Below, piece by piece: positions 47,601 through 54,190 of a stretch of 64,000 nt of DNA. The notes beneath the pieces were generated by a model. That model did no database searches. It was not told where the DNA came from and was given only the letters and a program-made list of their open reading frames with translations. Each line of letters begins with the position of its first letter. Position 1 is the first letter of the stretch. This DNA is from Apostichopus japonicus. Its lineage: Eukaryota; Echinodermata; Holothuroidea; Aspidochirotida; Stichopodidae. The stretch covers positions 5,326,713 to 5,390,712 of the forward strand of contig NC_092574.1 of assembly GCF_037975245.1 (NCBI RefSeq). The letters are read 5' to 3'. Position numbers and translations under genes: made by a program.

Positions 47601-48990
47601 AATGTTTAAGGCAAAACTGGCCAGTTTTCCATGACAGAATGCTATAAAAGTAATTTACTGAGACAAGAACAGGTAATAGGACTCAGACTAGGAATATTGG
47701 GCGTACAAAAGATAAATGAAGACAACACTCTTCTAAATGGCTCTAGTATCTTGCGGAAGAAAAAACCTTATCATCTTGATATCAATCTCTCAGGTAAAAA
47801 CTAATGATTCAGCTCAGTAAACTATAGATTTTCAATGAAAAATATCAGTTTGTTTCTCTTCGGTCATCTGCCGTCTCCATTGTCATTTGTCCACCTTTTT
47901 TTGATACGTACACTTAATAACTCTTATCACCAAAGTAAAACTTGTTATTTAGCTTTTATTAATGAATTAACAGTTATTAATAGAATAAAGAGGAGAAGAA
48001 AACTTTGACGGACCTCTGCTTGTCTCAGAGCTGCCTCCAGATGAATAGCCTAGATGATGAAAATATGCAGGAAAATTGAACGAAAGTCATTATTTATTAA
48101 TACTGAAGAAACAACATGTAGTTTCTTATGAGGCAGAGAATTGATTGTTTTTGTTATCAAATCTACAGTAAACTTTTTAATGGTTATCATGGATTCTTTA
48201 GTCTCCAGAAGTGTCCCTCCCCCTCCCCTCCCCAGCCTCCATCATTAGTAAGTGATATTAAACTAATTACATCACTTCTAATATATATTATGTCAGCTTT
48301 GCTATTCTATTTTTTCTACTTTTGAATAAACCAGCCAAGCAGTTTTTTGCAACACTCTAAGCTTGGGACCAGTTTAAATTTGATAGCATTACCTTATAAG
48401 CTTCATAAGTAGTGCACCTTTTCTTTCTCTTCCAACATCATAAATACAATAGTGATGGGAAGTTATGAACAATTTTTTTTAGAGTAAAGAAAATATTGGC
48501 TACAATACAATACAATTCAACTCAGTCTCCACTTTTCACTGTTTCCTTGCTGGAGAGCCAGACAAAACATAAGTATCTTGCATACCATGTAACCGCAACT
48601 CACACCGTTACCATGCTACTCAACGCCCAAAAGGGCAACGAAAGAAATTTATCTATGTACAAGACAATCTCTTCTTACAATCGCTTCTATGTCACTCTCA
48701 GAAATTATATTTAATGTTCCAGTATACCACTAACATATTCTGGGAGTTAAAGCTATGACTTCAGAATAATGAATTCTGTGCTCTACTACCTGAAAATCAA
48801 ATTAAGTTAATCCATAACTTAATTTGCCTTATAATGGATGATGCTTGTGAATTTTTGTAATCTTGATTCACTTTCTACTTTACAGAAGAGATACAAATGA
48901 AAGATTACATTGGATTTTGAAAATATTTAATACATCCATGTACAATGTTCCATACGTTTTATATTTAGTAAGTTAAAAGAGACATACCAT
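23433..48990 (-). CDS. SUPT20H: SUPT20H (SPT20/p38IP) SAGA-complex subunit, 24 coding exons
   Basis: SUPT20H is the metazoan Spt20 subunit of the SAGA histone-acetyltransferase coactivator. The vertebrate protein is also known as p38-interacting protein and acts in the nucleus. I joined 24 exons with GT-AG borders and agreeing phases: total 2859 nt, 952 residues plus TAA. Recognisable Spt20-family blocks come in order: [17 protein letters not shown] (about residues 78-94), [13 protein letters not shown] (118-130), CEIRDFRQS (140s), [14 protein letters not shown] (186-199), [14 protein letters not shown] (about 257-270) and CVDMW (283-287). Residues beyond about 375 are low-complexity Ser/Thr/Gln-rich with a poly-Q run near 790-820. 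Human SUPT20H is about 780 residues, so the tail is longer here. The start ATG has in-frame TGA and TAG upstream. Small extra or alternative exons could be missed. Confidence 0.93.
23718..23985. repeat. Intronic minisatellite, unit about 26 bp
   Basis: About ten imperfect copies built around AAGTGGTTTCACTATGTAA with GAATAGAAG or GAATGAAAG linkers, in the last SUPT20H intron. Some copies lack the linker. Confidence 0.85.
24423..24551 (-). CDS. SUPT20H: SUPT20H coding exon 23
   Basis: 129 nt encoding residues 846-888 ([20 protein letters not shown], ending SQFTQLQ). Acceptor ATCATTCTAG, donor CAG|GTAATT, phase 0 to 0. Confidence 0.82.
25447..25647 (-). CDS. SUPT20H: SUPT20H coding exon 22 (poly-Q)
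   Basis: 201 nt encoding residues 779-845: [20 protein letters not shown], then an almost pure Gln run, then [22 protein letters not shown] echoes MTQAKLAQ of exon 21, suggesting a short internal repeat unit. Acceptor ATTTCTTGTAG, donor CAG|GTAATC. Confidence 0.85.
25489..25577 (-). repeat. SUPT20H: Poly-glutamine-encoding CAG/CAA tract in exon 22
   Basis: A mixed CAA/CAG run encodes about 24 Gln broken by one His and one Thr. The mixture of codons makes it less prone to slippage than pure CAG. Gln tracts are common in transcriptional coactivator tails. Confidence 0.9.
25898..26097 (-). CDS. SUPT20H: SUPT20H coding exon 21
   Basis: 200 nt encoding residues 712-778: [20 protein letters not shown], then [20 protein letters not shown] and VSLLP. 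Acceptor TTTTTTTCTACCATAG, donor CCG|GTAGGT. The alternative donor four bases on would break the frame with exon 22. Confidence 0.83.
27025..27176. repeat. 76-bp tandem duplication spanning the exon 20 donor
   Basis: Copy one (27025-27100) and copy two (27101-27176) are nearly identical; they differ at a few positions such as CCATAG versus CCGTAG. Copy two contains the last 22 bases of exon 20 and its donor; copy one is an intronic replica with the same TAG|GTAAAT site at 27079/27078. Confidence 0.9.
27155..27295 (-). CDS. SUPT20H: SUPT20H coding exon 20
   Basis: 141 nt encoding residues 665-711, Ser/Thr-rich, ending [13 protein letters not shown]. Acceptor CCTCCTCTTTCAG, donor TAG|GTAAAT. 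The donor and the last 22 exon bases are tandemly duplicated 76 bp further into the intron. Confidence 0.82.
28105..28335 (-). CDS. SUPT20H: SUPT20H coding exon 19
   Basis: 231 nt encoding residues 588-664: [57 protein letters not shown]. Hydrophobic patches in a Ser/Thr/Gln background resemble activation-domain-like tails. Acceptor TTTGTTTTTGTAG, donor CAG|GTAAAA. Confidence 0.82.
28643..29116. mobile_element. hAT-like MITE in intron 18
   Basis: Perfect 13-bp terminal inverted repeats AGGGATGTGCCCA (28643-28655 and complement at 29104-29116) are flanked by the direct 8-bp repeat GAACATGC (28635-28642 and 29117-29124). The 474-bp element carries GCTGGGCGG repeats near its right end and no transposase. 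The 8-bp duplication points to hAT mobilisation. Confidence 0.88.
29603..29740 (-). CDS. SUPT20H: SUPT20H coding exon 18
   Basis: 138 nt encoding residues 542-587 ([33 protein letters not shown]). Acceptor TTTTGTCCTGACAG, donor AAG|GTGACG, weaker than the rest. Phase agrees on both sides. Confidence 0.8.
30852..30925 (-). CDS. SUPT20H: SUPT20H coding exon 17
   Basis: 74 nt encoding (S)[19 protein letters not shown] and PTTPT (517-541). Acceptor AATGTTACAG, donor CAG|GTGAGA. Its first 24 bases and its acceptor are repeated, with one change, seven more times in the preceding intron. Confidence 0.82.
30903..32006. repeat. 138-bp tandem repeat, 8 copies, includes exon 17 acceptor
   Basis: Copies start at 30903, 31041, 31179, 31317, 31455, 31593, 31731 and 31869, exactly 138 bp apart. 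The first copy overlaps the true 3' splice site of exon 17. Every intronic copy keeps an AG followed by a replica of the first 24 exon bases (TTACCAACC(A)GAGAATACA or one change). Acceptor variants are TTACAG, TTATAG and GTTAG. Confidence 0.95.
32357..32797. mobile_element. Harbinger-like MITE in intron 16
   Basis: Perfect 12-bp inverted repeats CAGACCTCCCAG mark both ends, with TAA on each side (32354-32356 and 32798-32800), as expected for a 3-bp TWA target duplication of PIF/Harbinger elements. The 441-bp interior is AT-rich with many AAAGGTTTT and AATAAAG words. It lies about 60 bp inside the intron from the exon 16 donor. Family assignment is tentative because a 3-bp duplication is weak evidence. 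Confidence 0.6.
32856..33040 (-). CDS. SUPT20H: SUPT20H coding exon 16
   Basis: 185 nt encoding residues 456-516, Gln/Ser/Pro-rich (start [20 protein letters not shown], end [10 protein letters not shown]). Acceptor TCTCATTTAG, donor GAG|GTTAGT. It leaves two bases (AG) that form Ser with exon 17. Confidence 0.82.
33320..33560 (-). CDS. SUPT20H: SUPT20H coding exon 15
   Basis: 241 nt encoding residues 375-455: [20 protein letters not shown], a short QQQQQ run, [12 protein letters not shown] and a Gly/Ser-rich end. VKVKTEVKD resembles a sumoylation consensus (inference). Acceptor TTGTTGTCAG, donor GGG|GTAAGA. Confidence 0.85.
34812..35955 (+). mobile_element. 5'-truncated CR1-like non-LTR retrotransposon
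   Basis: From 34832 an open frame reads [14 protein letters not shown], the end of a reverse transcriptase YADD-type motif, and continues without a stop to 35674, about 280 codons. It includes [26 protein letters not shown], the region corresponding to SSWYG, and [10 protein letters not shown], typical of the C-terminal part of jockey/CR1-clade RTs. A 3' region of about 255 bp with AATAAA ends in (TCAAA)5 at 35931-35955, the kind of microsatellite tail used by CR1/L2-like elements. The 5' break follows a poly-A run at about 34813-34825. It lies antisense within SUPT20H intron 14. The intact frame suggests a fairly young copy. Confidence 0.88.
36010..36500 (+). mobile_element. Degenerate L1/Tx1-like reverse transcriptase fragment
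   Basis: Around 36213-36280 the translation reads [14 protein letters not shown], a stop, then QVCPLS, like the L1-clade RERGVRQGCPLSP motif. From 36293 to 36487 it continues with [20 protein letters not shown] and [13 protein letters not shown], matching the ADD catalytic motif and the SGLKVN-type motif. Several stops and probable indels show it is dead. Its borders are not clear and decayed sequence may reach about 37.2 kb. Confidence 0.75.
37485..37651 (-). CDS. SUPT20H: SUPT20H coding exon 14 (end of conserved region)
   Basis: 167 nt encoding residues 320-374: [51 protein letters not shown]. Acceptor CACCTAG, donor CCAA|GTAAGA. It leaves two bases that combine with exon 15 to give Lys. 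The following intron of 3.9 kb contains two retroelement fragments. Confidence 0.88.
38440..38493 (-). CDS. SUPT20H: SUPT20H coding exon 13
   Basis: 54 nt encoding [18 protein letters not shown] (302-319). Vertebrates have VEKYAKVE at this point. Acceptor TTTGCCATAG, donor GTG|GTGAGT. Confidence 0.88.
39143..39199 (-). CDS. SUPT20H: SUPT20H coding exon 12
   Basis: 57 nt encoding [19 protein letters not shown] (283-301); CVDMW is shared with vertebrate SUPT20H. Acceptor TTGTCATTCCAG, donor AAT|GTAAGT. Confidence 0.92.
40107..40257 (-). CDS. SUPT20H: SUPT20H coding exon 11
   Basis: 151 nt encoding residues 232-282: basic [17 protein letters not shown], then [17 protein letters not shown] and NLKVGKP. 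Vertebrate counterpart: PPPQLRLLDFLQKRKERK. Acceptor ACATAG, donor CCG|GTGAGG. The basic run could act as a nuclear localisation signal (inference). Confidence 0.95.
40941..41700. repeat. 122-bp tandem repeat, about 6 copies, in intron 10
   Basis: The word GGATGTGATCTGTCCATG starts at 40941, 41063, 41185, 41307, 41429, 41551 and 41673, exactly 122 bp apart. Within most units GCAACATGGA and TCCATGTTGC form a 10-bp stem around a 9-base loop. On the transcribed strand each unit carries CACTATG|GTAAGTT, a good donor-like site (six copies, near 41011, 41133, 41255, 41377, 41499 and 41621). Confidence 0.95.
42004..42143 (-). CDS. SUPT20H: SUPT20H coding exon 10
   Basis: 140 nt encoding residues 186-231: [31 protein letters not shown] and the basic TRPVK. 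Vertebrate counterpart: [20 protein letters not shown], RPMKR. Acceptor TTTTAATTGATCAG, donor GAG|GTAATT. Confidence 0.95.
42942..42995 (-). CDS. SUPT20H: SUPT20H coding exon 9
   Basis: 54 nt encoding [18 protein letters not shown] (168-185), matching the family's LICDVHSITSDNHKWT. Acceptor TTTCATGACAG, donor ATG|GTAATT. Confidence 0.9.
43770..43919 (-). CDS. SUPT20H: SUPT20H coding exon 8 (Spt20 core)
   Basis: 150 nt encoding residues 118-167: [17 protein letters not shown], then [11 protein letters not shown], ending [10 protein letters not shown]. This is the strongest family match (vertebrates: LPPILVDLLEKSQ, IAEIRDYRQS, RHILLRPT). Acceptor TCTTCTCTTTTCAG, donor CAG|GTAAAG. Confidence 0.96.
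44085..44136. repeat. 13-bp repeat, 4 copies, in intron 7
   Basis: GCAGTGGATTATA occurs four times in tandem with small changes. Confidence 0.8.
44679..44714 (-). CDS. SUPT20H: SUPT20H coding exon 7
   Basis: 36 nt encoding [12 protein letters not shown] (106-117), matching the family's GELLEYLDAEE. Acceptor CTTTCTTTCCAG, donor GAG|GTATGT, phase 0 to 0. Confidence 0.92.
45582..45604 (-). CDS. SUPT20H: SUPT20H coding exon 6 (23-nt microexon)
   Basis: 23 nt encoding, with the borrowed base, ETMKLPYE (residues 98-105). It fits exactly the vertebrate SETIRLPYEE block. Acceptor ACACAGTTACAG, donor GAG|GTAAGA. Its length and phase connect exon 5 to exon 7 without a break. Confidence 0.9.
45988..46111 (-). 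CDS. SUPT20H: SUPT20H coding exon 5
   Basis: 124 nt encoding residues 57-97, from [12 protein letters not shown] through [20 protein letters not shown] to SDGT, leaving one base. This is among the most conserved Spt20 segments (vertebrates: LSCLVVNLYP..GYSLMLRG). Acceptor TTTTCTCTAG; donor ACTG|GTCAGT. Reading on past the donor would add unrelated residues, so the splice is well supported. Confidence 0.92.
46218..46284 (-). CDS. SUPT20H: SUPT20H coding exon 4
   Basis: 67 nt encoding residues 34-56 ([20 protein letters not shown] and NG). Acceptor ATCTTCTCAG, donor GGA|GTAAGT. A charged helix corresponding to the family segment before the conserved Leu-rich block. Confidence 0.8.
47521..47582 (-). 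CDS. SUPT20H: SUPT20H coding exon 3
   Basis: 62 nt, starts in phase 0 and leaves two bases. Encodes [20 protein letters not shown] and the first two bases of a Leu codon. Acceptor TTTCTTTGACAG, donor GTAAGT. The TEPTTT stretch is poorly conserved and rests mainly on phase and good splice sites. Confidence 0.75.
48014..48049 (-). CDS. SUPT20H: SUPT20H coding exon 2
   Basis: 36 nt, phase 0 to 0, encoding [12 protein letters not shown] (residues 2-13). Acceptor CATCATCTAG, donor GAG|GTCCGT. It matches the amphipathic N-terminal helix of the family. Confidence 0.8.
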
Positions 48991-49050
48991 TATCCCTTGG
49001 ATAATTCTTGTGGTAGCAATAGTTCTCTATCAACTGAATTCATAAGGTAT
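48988..49050 (-). other. SUPT20H: SUPT20H 5' exon: 5' UTR plus start codon
   Basis: An acceptor (TTTTTGCCATAG) precedes 49050 and a donor ATG|GTATGT follows 48988. The last three bases, 48990-48988, are the ATG; spliced to the next exon it gives [16 protein letters not shown], which resembles the start of vertebrate SUPT20H (LELALDRAE). Stops TGA and TAG precede the ATG in frame, so translation cannot start further upstream in this exon. A second ATG in another frame (near 49043) opens only a 17-codon upstream frame and could dampen translation. An earlier non-coding exon must exist because this one begins with an acceptor. Confidence 0.75.
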
Positions 49051-51360
49051 CTATGGCAAAAAGAATTGTAAATATATTAGTTCACTGTTTGAATAGTTTT
49101 CATTGGTAGTATTGTAACTGCATACAAATGATCCCTGCAATTATCACATTATGGCCAAGAAAATCTCAAGACATGAATTGCAAAGGCTAATAACTGAAAG
49201 TCAAACATCTAAACCAATTAACCAAATACATTCAATTTCATATGTAAACCAAGAAACTGACACACTTTTTCATATGACTGAAATGGTGAATGGAACTTCA
49301 TATTTAAACACCATTAACCATTATTTGACAAAAAGACTGAAAACAATTGGTAGAACATGATTCATTCAGGCAATAATCTATCCACTAACGCAAGCTCTTT
49401 ATGGCTATTAGAATACCGAGATATAGCATACCATGCAATTGCACATTCTGCCAAATGCACTGGCCACACATCTAGAAATATTACACAAGCTTCTGTGATT
49501 TAATTGTGAACAATTAATGCTTAAAATTTCAGTTACAGGGATTCAAAAGACACAATTTGCCATTCCTAGGCAATTTCAAGTCTGAAGACGAAATATTTCT
49601 CAATTAATTGCGGCATTGAACTTGTCACATATTTTTCGGTTATTCAGACCCTGTCATTCTTACTCTTAGTCTTTCTTCGTGCTTCACCTATCGTCAGAAC
49701 TCACATTCAGAAGTTTGTTAGATTACAACTTTCAGTCGAAAATCATAAACCGCATTGAATTTCGGGCAACCACAAGAAAAATGTCAATTGGTATTGAGCA
49801 TCAGTAATTTTCATTTTGCGATGTAAAACTTTGGTTCACTATAGTCCTAGGTCGATCTCATTCGGCTGATGTAGCCAGTAGGCACAGTACATCACAGTAT
49901 GGTAACATGTAGTTGTACTAGGCCTAATAAAATTAAAGTAAATTGTAGGCCTAGCCTGTGCTAAGCTTAGCTGGTAGTAACACAGTGATGGGTTGGTTGT
50001 GAGAGGCCCATCTGAATACTTGAAACGCGCTCACGAATTCAAATATGGAGAGTGTATATTCATTAAAAAAGATGTAAAAACCTGTAAATTAGATGAAAAC
50101 TGTGACGGGACGTAGTCGGTTTGTGTCATTTTCAAAACTCATCAGCACTGACCATTTCGTAAATCTTCATTATGCTCGTCATAGAATATGGAACGCCGAT
50201 TGTGCCAATTCTGCAAAATTCCGTATTATTTCATTCATTCATTTATATATTATTTTTTAGTACAAATTAGGATTCAAATAGCACGCAAGCAGTCGCCAAC
50301 GCTGGACAAGGAAACTGAATAGCAATAAATAGTTATTTGAACTCAAATTAACTTATATTGTTTCAGCTGAAGTCATACAGGAGAAACACATCAAAAAAAA
50401 TTTAAAAAATGAGACAGAGGTAATTATTGTTCGCATCAACCCAATATATCATATCATATCCATCATTGCAAAGGTACGCAGTGTTAACTATGTGTGCCTC
50501 TCTCTCTCGCTCTCTCAAAAGTGTTGATGTAGCATACGCCTATTAAATTCCCCATTGACTTGCACTGTATATAATAAAAGTAATGTGGTCACTAATACTC
50601 TCGATAGAAGTTCTCACCAGCTAACGTTATCCACATCATTGAATACCTGACAAGTTTTAGTCAATCATGGCACCATCACGTTTCTGTATAATGACCGTGA
50701 AGATTTTTTGCTATGAGAGTCTGGAGTTTTCGCCACTTGTAAACAAACATCTTAACTCAGTGGTAACCATTTATCGTACGCTGATCCTGCATGGGAGGCC
50801 TAAAATGGTCTATAATTACCTCAATTGACCCAAGTTTTGCACCACATGTACTTCCCGACATTCATTCTCAACATTCGAGCCACACACAAGAAACAGATCC
50901 TGATTGAAAAAATATTAAAAAAAGTTGTTCTCTTGCTGCTTTTTGTTTTGTTTCTTTGTTTTTCACTTTTCCTGAGGAGAACGCTTGGGACGGATTGGTA
51001 TATATTAGAATAGGAGTATGCCACTTTCAGTGGATGCAATGATTTGGCTTAGTTGGTTGAGTTGTAGAACACTGTGAAAGAGTGTAAAACTTAGCTATAG
51101 TAATATGTGAGGAAAGTATGTGAGACATTATTTATAGTGCAGAATTTTATGAAATTTCTGTGGTGTAGGCTTAATTGTTATATAATTGACCCCCTCACCT
51201 GCTCACTAAAGGTCAGAACATCTATCCACTTTGAAGAAAATATCGTATTTTGAAATATAACATATAAGGTTATGAATACGAGAATACATCTACAGTAGTC
51301 GCACTGTACTGAAAATGCATGTTAACGACCGTCGAATTATATAATTCCTGCTCTAATATA
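49051..51360. promoter_or_regulatory. Presumed SUPT20H upstream region
   Basis: The SUPT20H promoter and first non-coding exon should lie here, because the ATG exon begins with an acceptor. Possible donors on the minus strand are GCTG|GTGAGA near 50610 and GAG|GTAATT near 50820; neither can be confirmed. No TATA box placement is convincing. Echinoderm-like words such as AGGCCTAGCC occur near 49920-49960. No other gene is seen; short open frames are isolated. Confidence 0.3.
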
Positions 51361-52337
51361 CAGGCGCGTAGCCAGGGGGGCGAAGGGGGACTGAGACCGC
51401 TTCCCCCCCCCCCCTTGAGCATATTTTTTGTACGTTTTTATGATATCGCTAGTAAATTCAAAATAGAAAATGCTTAGATGCAACTTGCAATGCCTGGGAA
51501 GTGCCATTTCCAGCGATCTGGGAGACATTTTCGGCCAAAATTTTCTGGTGCGCTTCGCGCCAAATTATGGTGGCGCCACGCTTAGATAGTTTCCAATACC
51601 GAATCTGCGGCTCTGATAATTTGCCTACAGGTTCGCCCCTCCCTTCGAAAATCCCTCTCTATACTCGCCTGAATAAATACTAATACAAACAGCCAACCAG
51701 GATCATGTAACCAGTGCACATTAACTGATCAAACAAGCCAGTGAGCTATACCCTTATAGAAAGGTGGTTTCCATGTACTGGAATGCCAAAGAAGATGTTA
51801 AAAGGTTAAAAAAATGCTGACATCATACAGGTTTCTCACATCATTGCTCGCGTCATTGCCTCGATATTTTTTTTTTTTAATTTTCAATAGGGTTTTCACT
51901 TCTGGGACATGCCCTGATGCTCTTAAACCGCTAAAAAAAAAAAAAATTTGCAAGACAATACTATCGCTGAGAACTACCGGCCAATCAGTCTATCACCCTA
52001 ATAATATTTCAGACGCAATCTTTGATGTCAGTTTTACATATAGTTCGGTCATTTCAGTATGTTACTTGCCTGAAAGCCCAGTCAATCTTTACTTATTTTC
52101 CACGCGCAATTTGCAGATTTGTCGAAAAATGTCAATGCCGGTGTCAAACTCACAAAAAAAATAGACCTGGGAAGTGTCATTTCCAACGATCTAGGGGGCC
52201 TTTTTAGCTAAATTTTGGGGTACGTTTCGCGCCAACTCATGGTGGCGCTCCGCTTATAGTAACAAGACTCCCTCCCAGGAAATGGTCAAGCCCCCCCCAG
52301 CGCCCCCCCACTGAAAAAAATCCTGGCTACGCTACTG
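51361..52337. mobile_element. hAT-like element or composite of two related copies
   Basis: The left end CAGGCGCGTAGCCAGG and the complement of the right end CAGTAGCGTAGCCAGG pair. Two diverged copies of the same internal block, with TTTCGCGCCAA and ATGGTGGCGC, occur at about 51495-51590 and 52155-52260. A third copy lies reversed inside the element at 61592-61958. The flanks show no matching 8-bp duplication, so this is more likely two insertions or a rearranged element than one intact copy. Confidence 0.6.
51880..52010 (+). mobile_element. Short reverse transcriptase remnant
   Basis: The translation TSGTCPDALK and, after a poly-A indel, AENYRPISLSP corresponds to the conserved non-LTR RT stretch with PDxLK and NYRPISL. 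Nothing else of the element is preserved. It sits inside the hAT-like composite. Confidence 0.65.
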
Positions 52338-52350
52338 GGGGTGTGACACC

Positions 52351-52610
52351 CCAGCAAACACAAAACGTTATCATAACATTTTAAAAGAGCCTCTAAAATG
52401 TTTTTATAACGTTAAATGTGGTGTTATAAAAACGTCGGCATAACGTTTTTATGAGATATTAATGTTATATTAATGTTTTAACGAAAACATGTTTTGAAAT
52501 AATAGCCTGAAAACGTTTTCGTGACATATTAATTACACCACAAATAACGTTATCAAAACAAAAGACGAAACGTTTTAATAACGTTTTAAAAACGTTTTTG
52601 TGTTTGCTGG
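52351..52610. mobile_element. MITE with CCAGCAAACACAAAA termini
   Basis: The left end CCAGCAAACACAAAACGTT and the complement of the right end differ by one inserted A. GACACC flanks both sides (52345-52350 and 52611-52616), a probable target duplication of 6 bp. The 260-bp interior is studded with AACGTT words. It is non-coding. The superfamily is not clear to me. Confidence 0.75.
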
Positions 52611-52997
52611 GACACCAGTGAAAAGCAAAATCGGTTTTAAATCGATGCCAAGTAGGTCTCAAAGTTTCGGTCCTATCTATAGCAAGCATGAAAAGTAATA
52701 AAGCAACAATTAAGAAAAAAAGGGGGAATATTCTCCCCGTTTCTTCCTAACGGCTACTACATTTCCAATATCATGGAGAATATGGGAACAATAGTTATCT
52801 GCAACAGCTGCAGCTGAAGTCCAGCTAAAAGGACACTCACCAGGGCTTGGAGTTCATTGCGGAAAAGTATAAACCAACTTGAAATGGCTCAATAAATTAC
52901 ATTGGCAGTATAAACACCGCAGTGCTATATCTAACAGTACACAAGAAATGTAAAAACACCAAAATATGACCTATTGTATGTCTAGATGCAGCATCAT

Positions 52998-53053
52998 GTT
53001 TGATCTCCAAAGTAAGGCAAAATATATATTTTGCCTTACTCTAGAGATCAAAC
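52998..53053. repeat. Perfect short palindrome with extended arms
   Basis: A 30-bp perfect palindrome (53011-53040, half-site AGTAAGGCAAAATAT) is extended after a 3-4 base mismatch by GTTTGATCTC and its complement GAGATCAAAC. No flanking duplication is seen. Confidence 0.85.
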
Positions 53054-53290
53054 ATTGTGGCTTTCAAAGTTTCTGTGACCATATATGTTACTTGTTAGTG
53101 TCCACATATTATTAGCTATCTAGCTTTTTTTATCTTAGAGTCAGACCTGTTGTCAAAGAATAACGTTAGACCCTGGCTAACGGTCAGCAACTTGTAACAA
53201 CCCCGATTTTAAGGTCTGCTGTATAGGTCTACTGTAACTATAGCACGCTATCATGGAAAAGTTTCCTGAGATGACGTAATCGACCTGCCT

Positions 53291-54190
53291 CTTCGTCTTC
53301 GTCTTCGTCTTCGATACGGTGACACATCCGCAAAAAGGGACAATATCTCACCACACACACGTCAAGAGAGTAACTATAGTTAAATCTGACCGAGTACTGA
53401 TATAAGTGACAGGATTCACAGAACCACTGGAACTACTAATGAGGTCTGAAGGCAGACTATTCCAATCCCTAATTGTATTTGGAAGAAAACTATACTTATA
53501 GCAATTGGTACTGGCATACAGTTGGCAGAAATGCATATCGTGCATGTTCCGACTCCTACGCAGAGGCTTTCTTAGGCAGTCAATAGGGATCTGAGCCTGA
53601 CCATAGATGCCCTTAGCAAATAAGATGATTCTACTTTGTCTGCGCCTCTCTGCCAAGGGCACCAGGTTTAGGTCCCGTAACAGAGATGAGACAGAGCCAG
53701 GCTCTCTTGAGTAATCTGAAGCGATGAAACGGGCTGCACGCCTCTGAATGTTTTCGAGGTTGTGCTGCAAGAAAGCTTGGTGGGGATCCCAGACAGAACT
53801 AGCATATTCCAAAACTGACAGGAGGAGACCTTTATATGCAGCCAAGTTTGCATCCTTCGAACAAGGGGATAAGTTTCTACGAAGAACTCCCAATATCCTA
53901 TTTCCTTTGTTACACACATTTTGAATATGCTTTCCCCAGTTGGAGATCTGAAGTGATATGAATACCCAGATATTTAACACAATCAACCTTAACCAATTGA
54001 ACCCCATTGAGCATGTAATTGAAATTCACAGGTTTCCTCTTTCTAGTAATGGTCATAATGTTACATTTCACGGCTGGAAACTCATGCCCCAATCTTTAGC
54101 CCATTGCCCTAGTATATTAATATCTTCCTGAAGTTGATGACCATCACTGACATCATCGATAACCCGATAACAGGCCTCGGTCGTATAATG
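53291..54190 (-). mobile_element. CR1-like non-LTR retrotransposon 3' fragment
   Basis: On the minus strand, from about 54190, the frames read DDVSDGHQLQEDINILGQWA, then KCNIMTITRKRKPVNFNYML with KYLGIHI, then CNKGNRILGVLRRNL, ASSVWDPH and NIQRRAARFI, ending in a stop at 53348. These are the C-terminal RT blocks of CR1/jockey elements. At least two frameshifts, near 54070 and 53950, break it. A tail of GACGAA repeats at 53313-53291 fits a 3' microsatellite end. Everything 5' of the catalytic region is missing. Confidence 0.85.

Noticed and set aside
49151-49360. 69-codon plus-strand frame starting MAKKISRHELQ
   Set aside because: No splice context, no motif and AT-rich surroundings; most likely chance.
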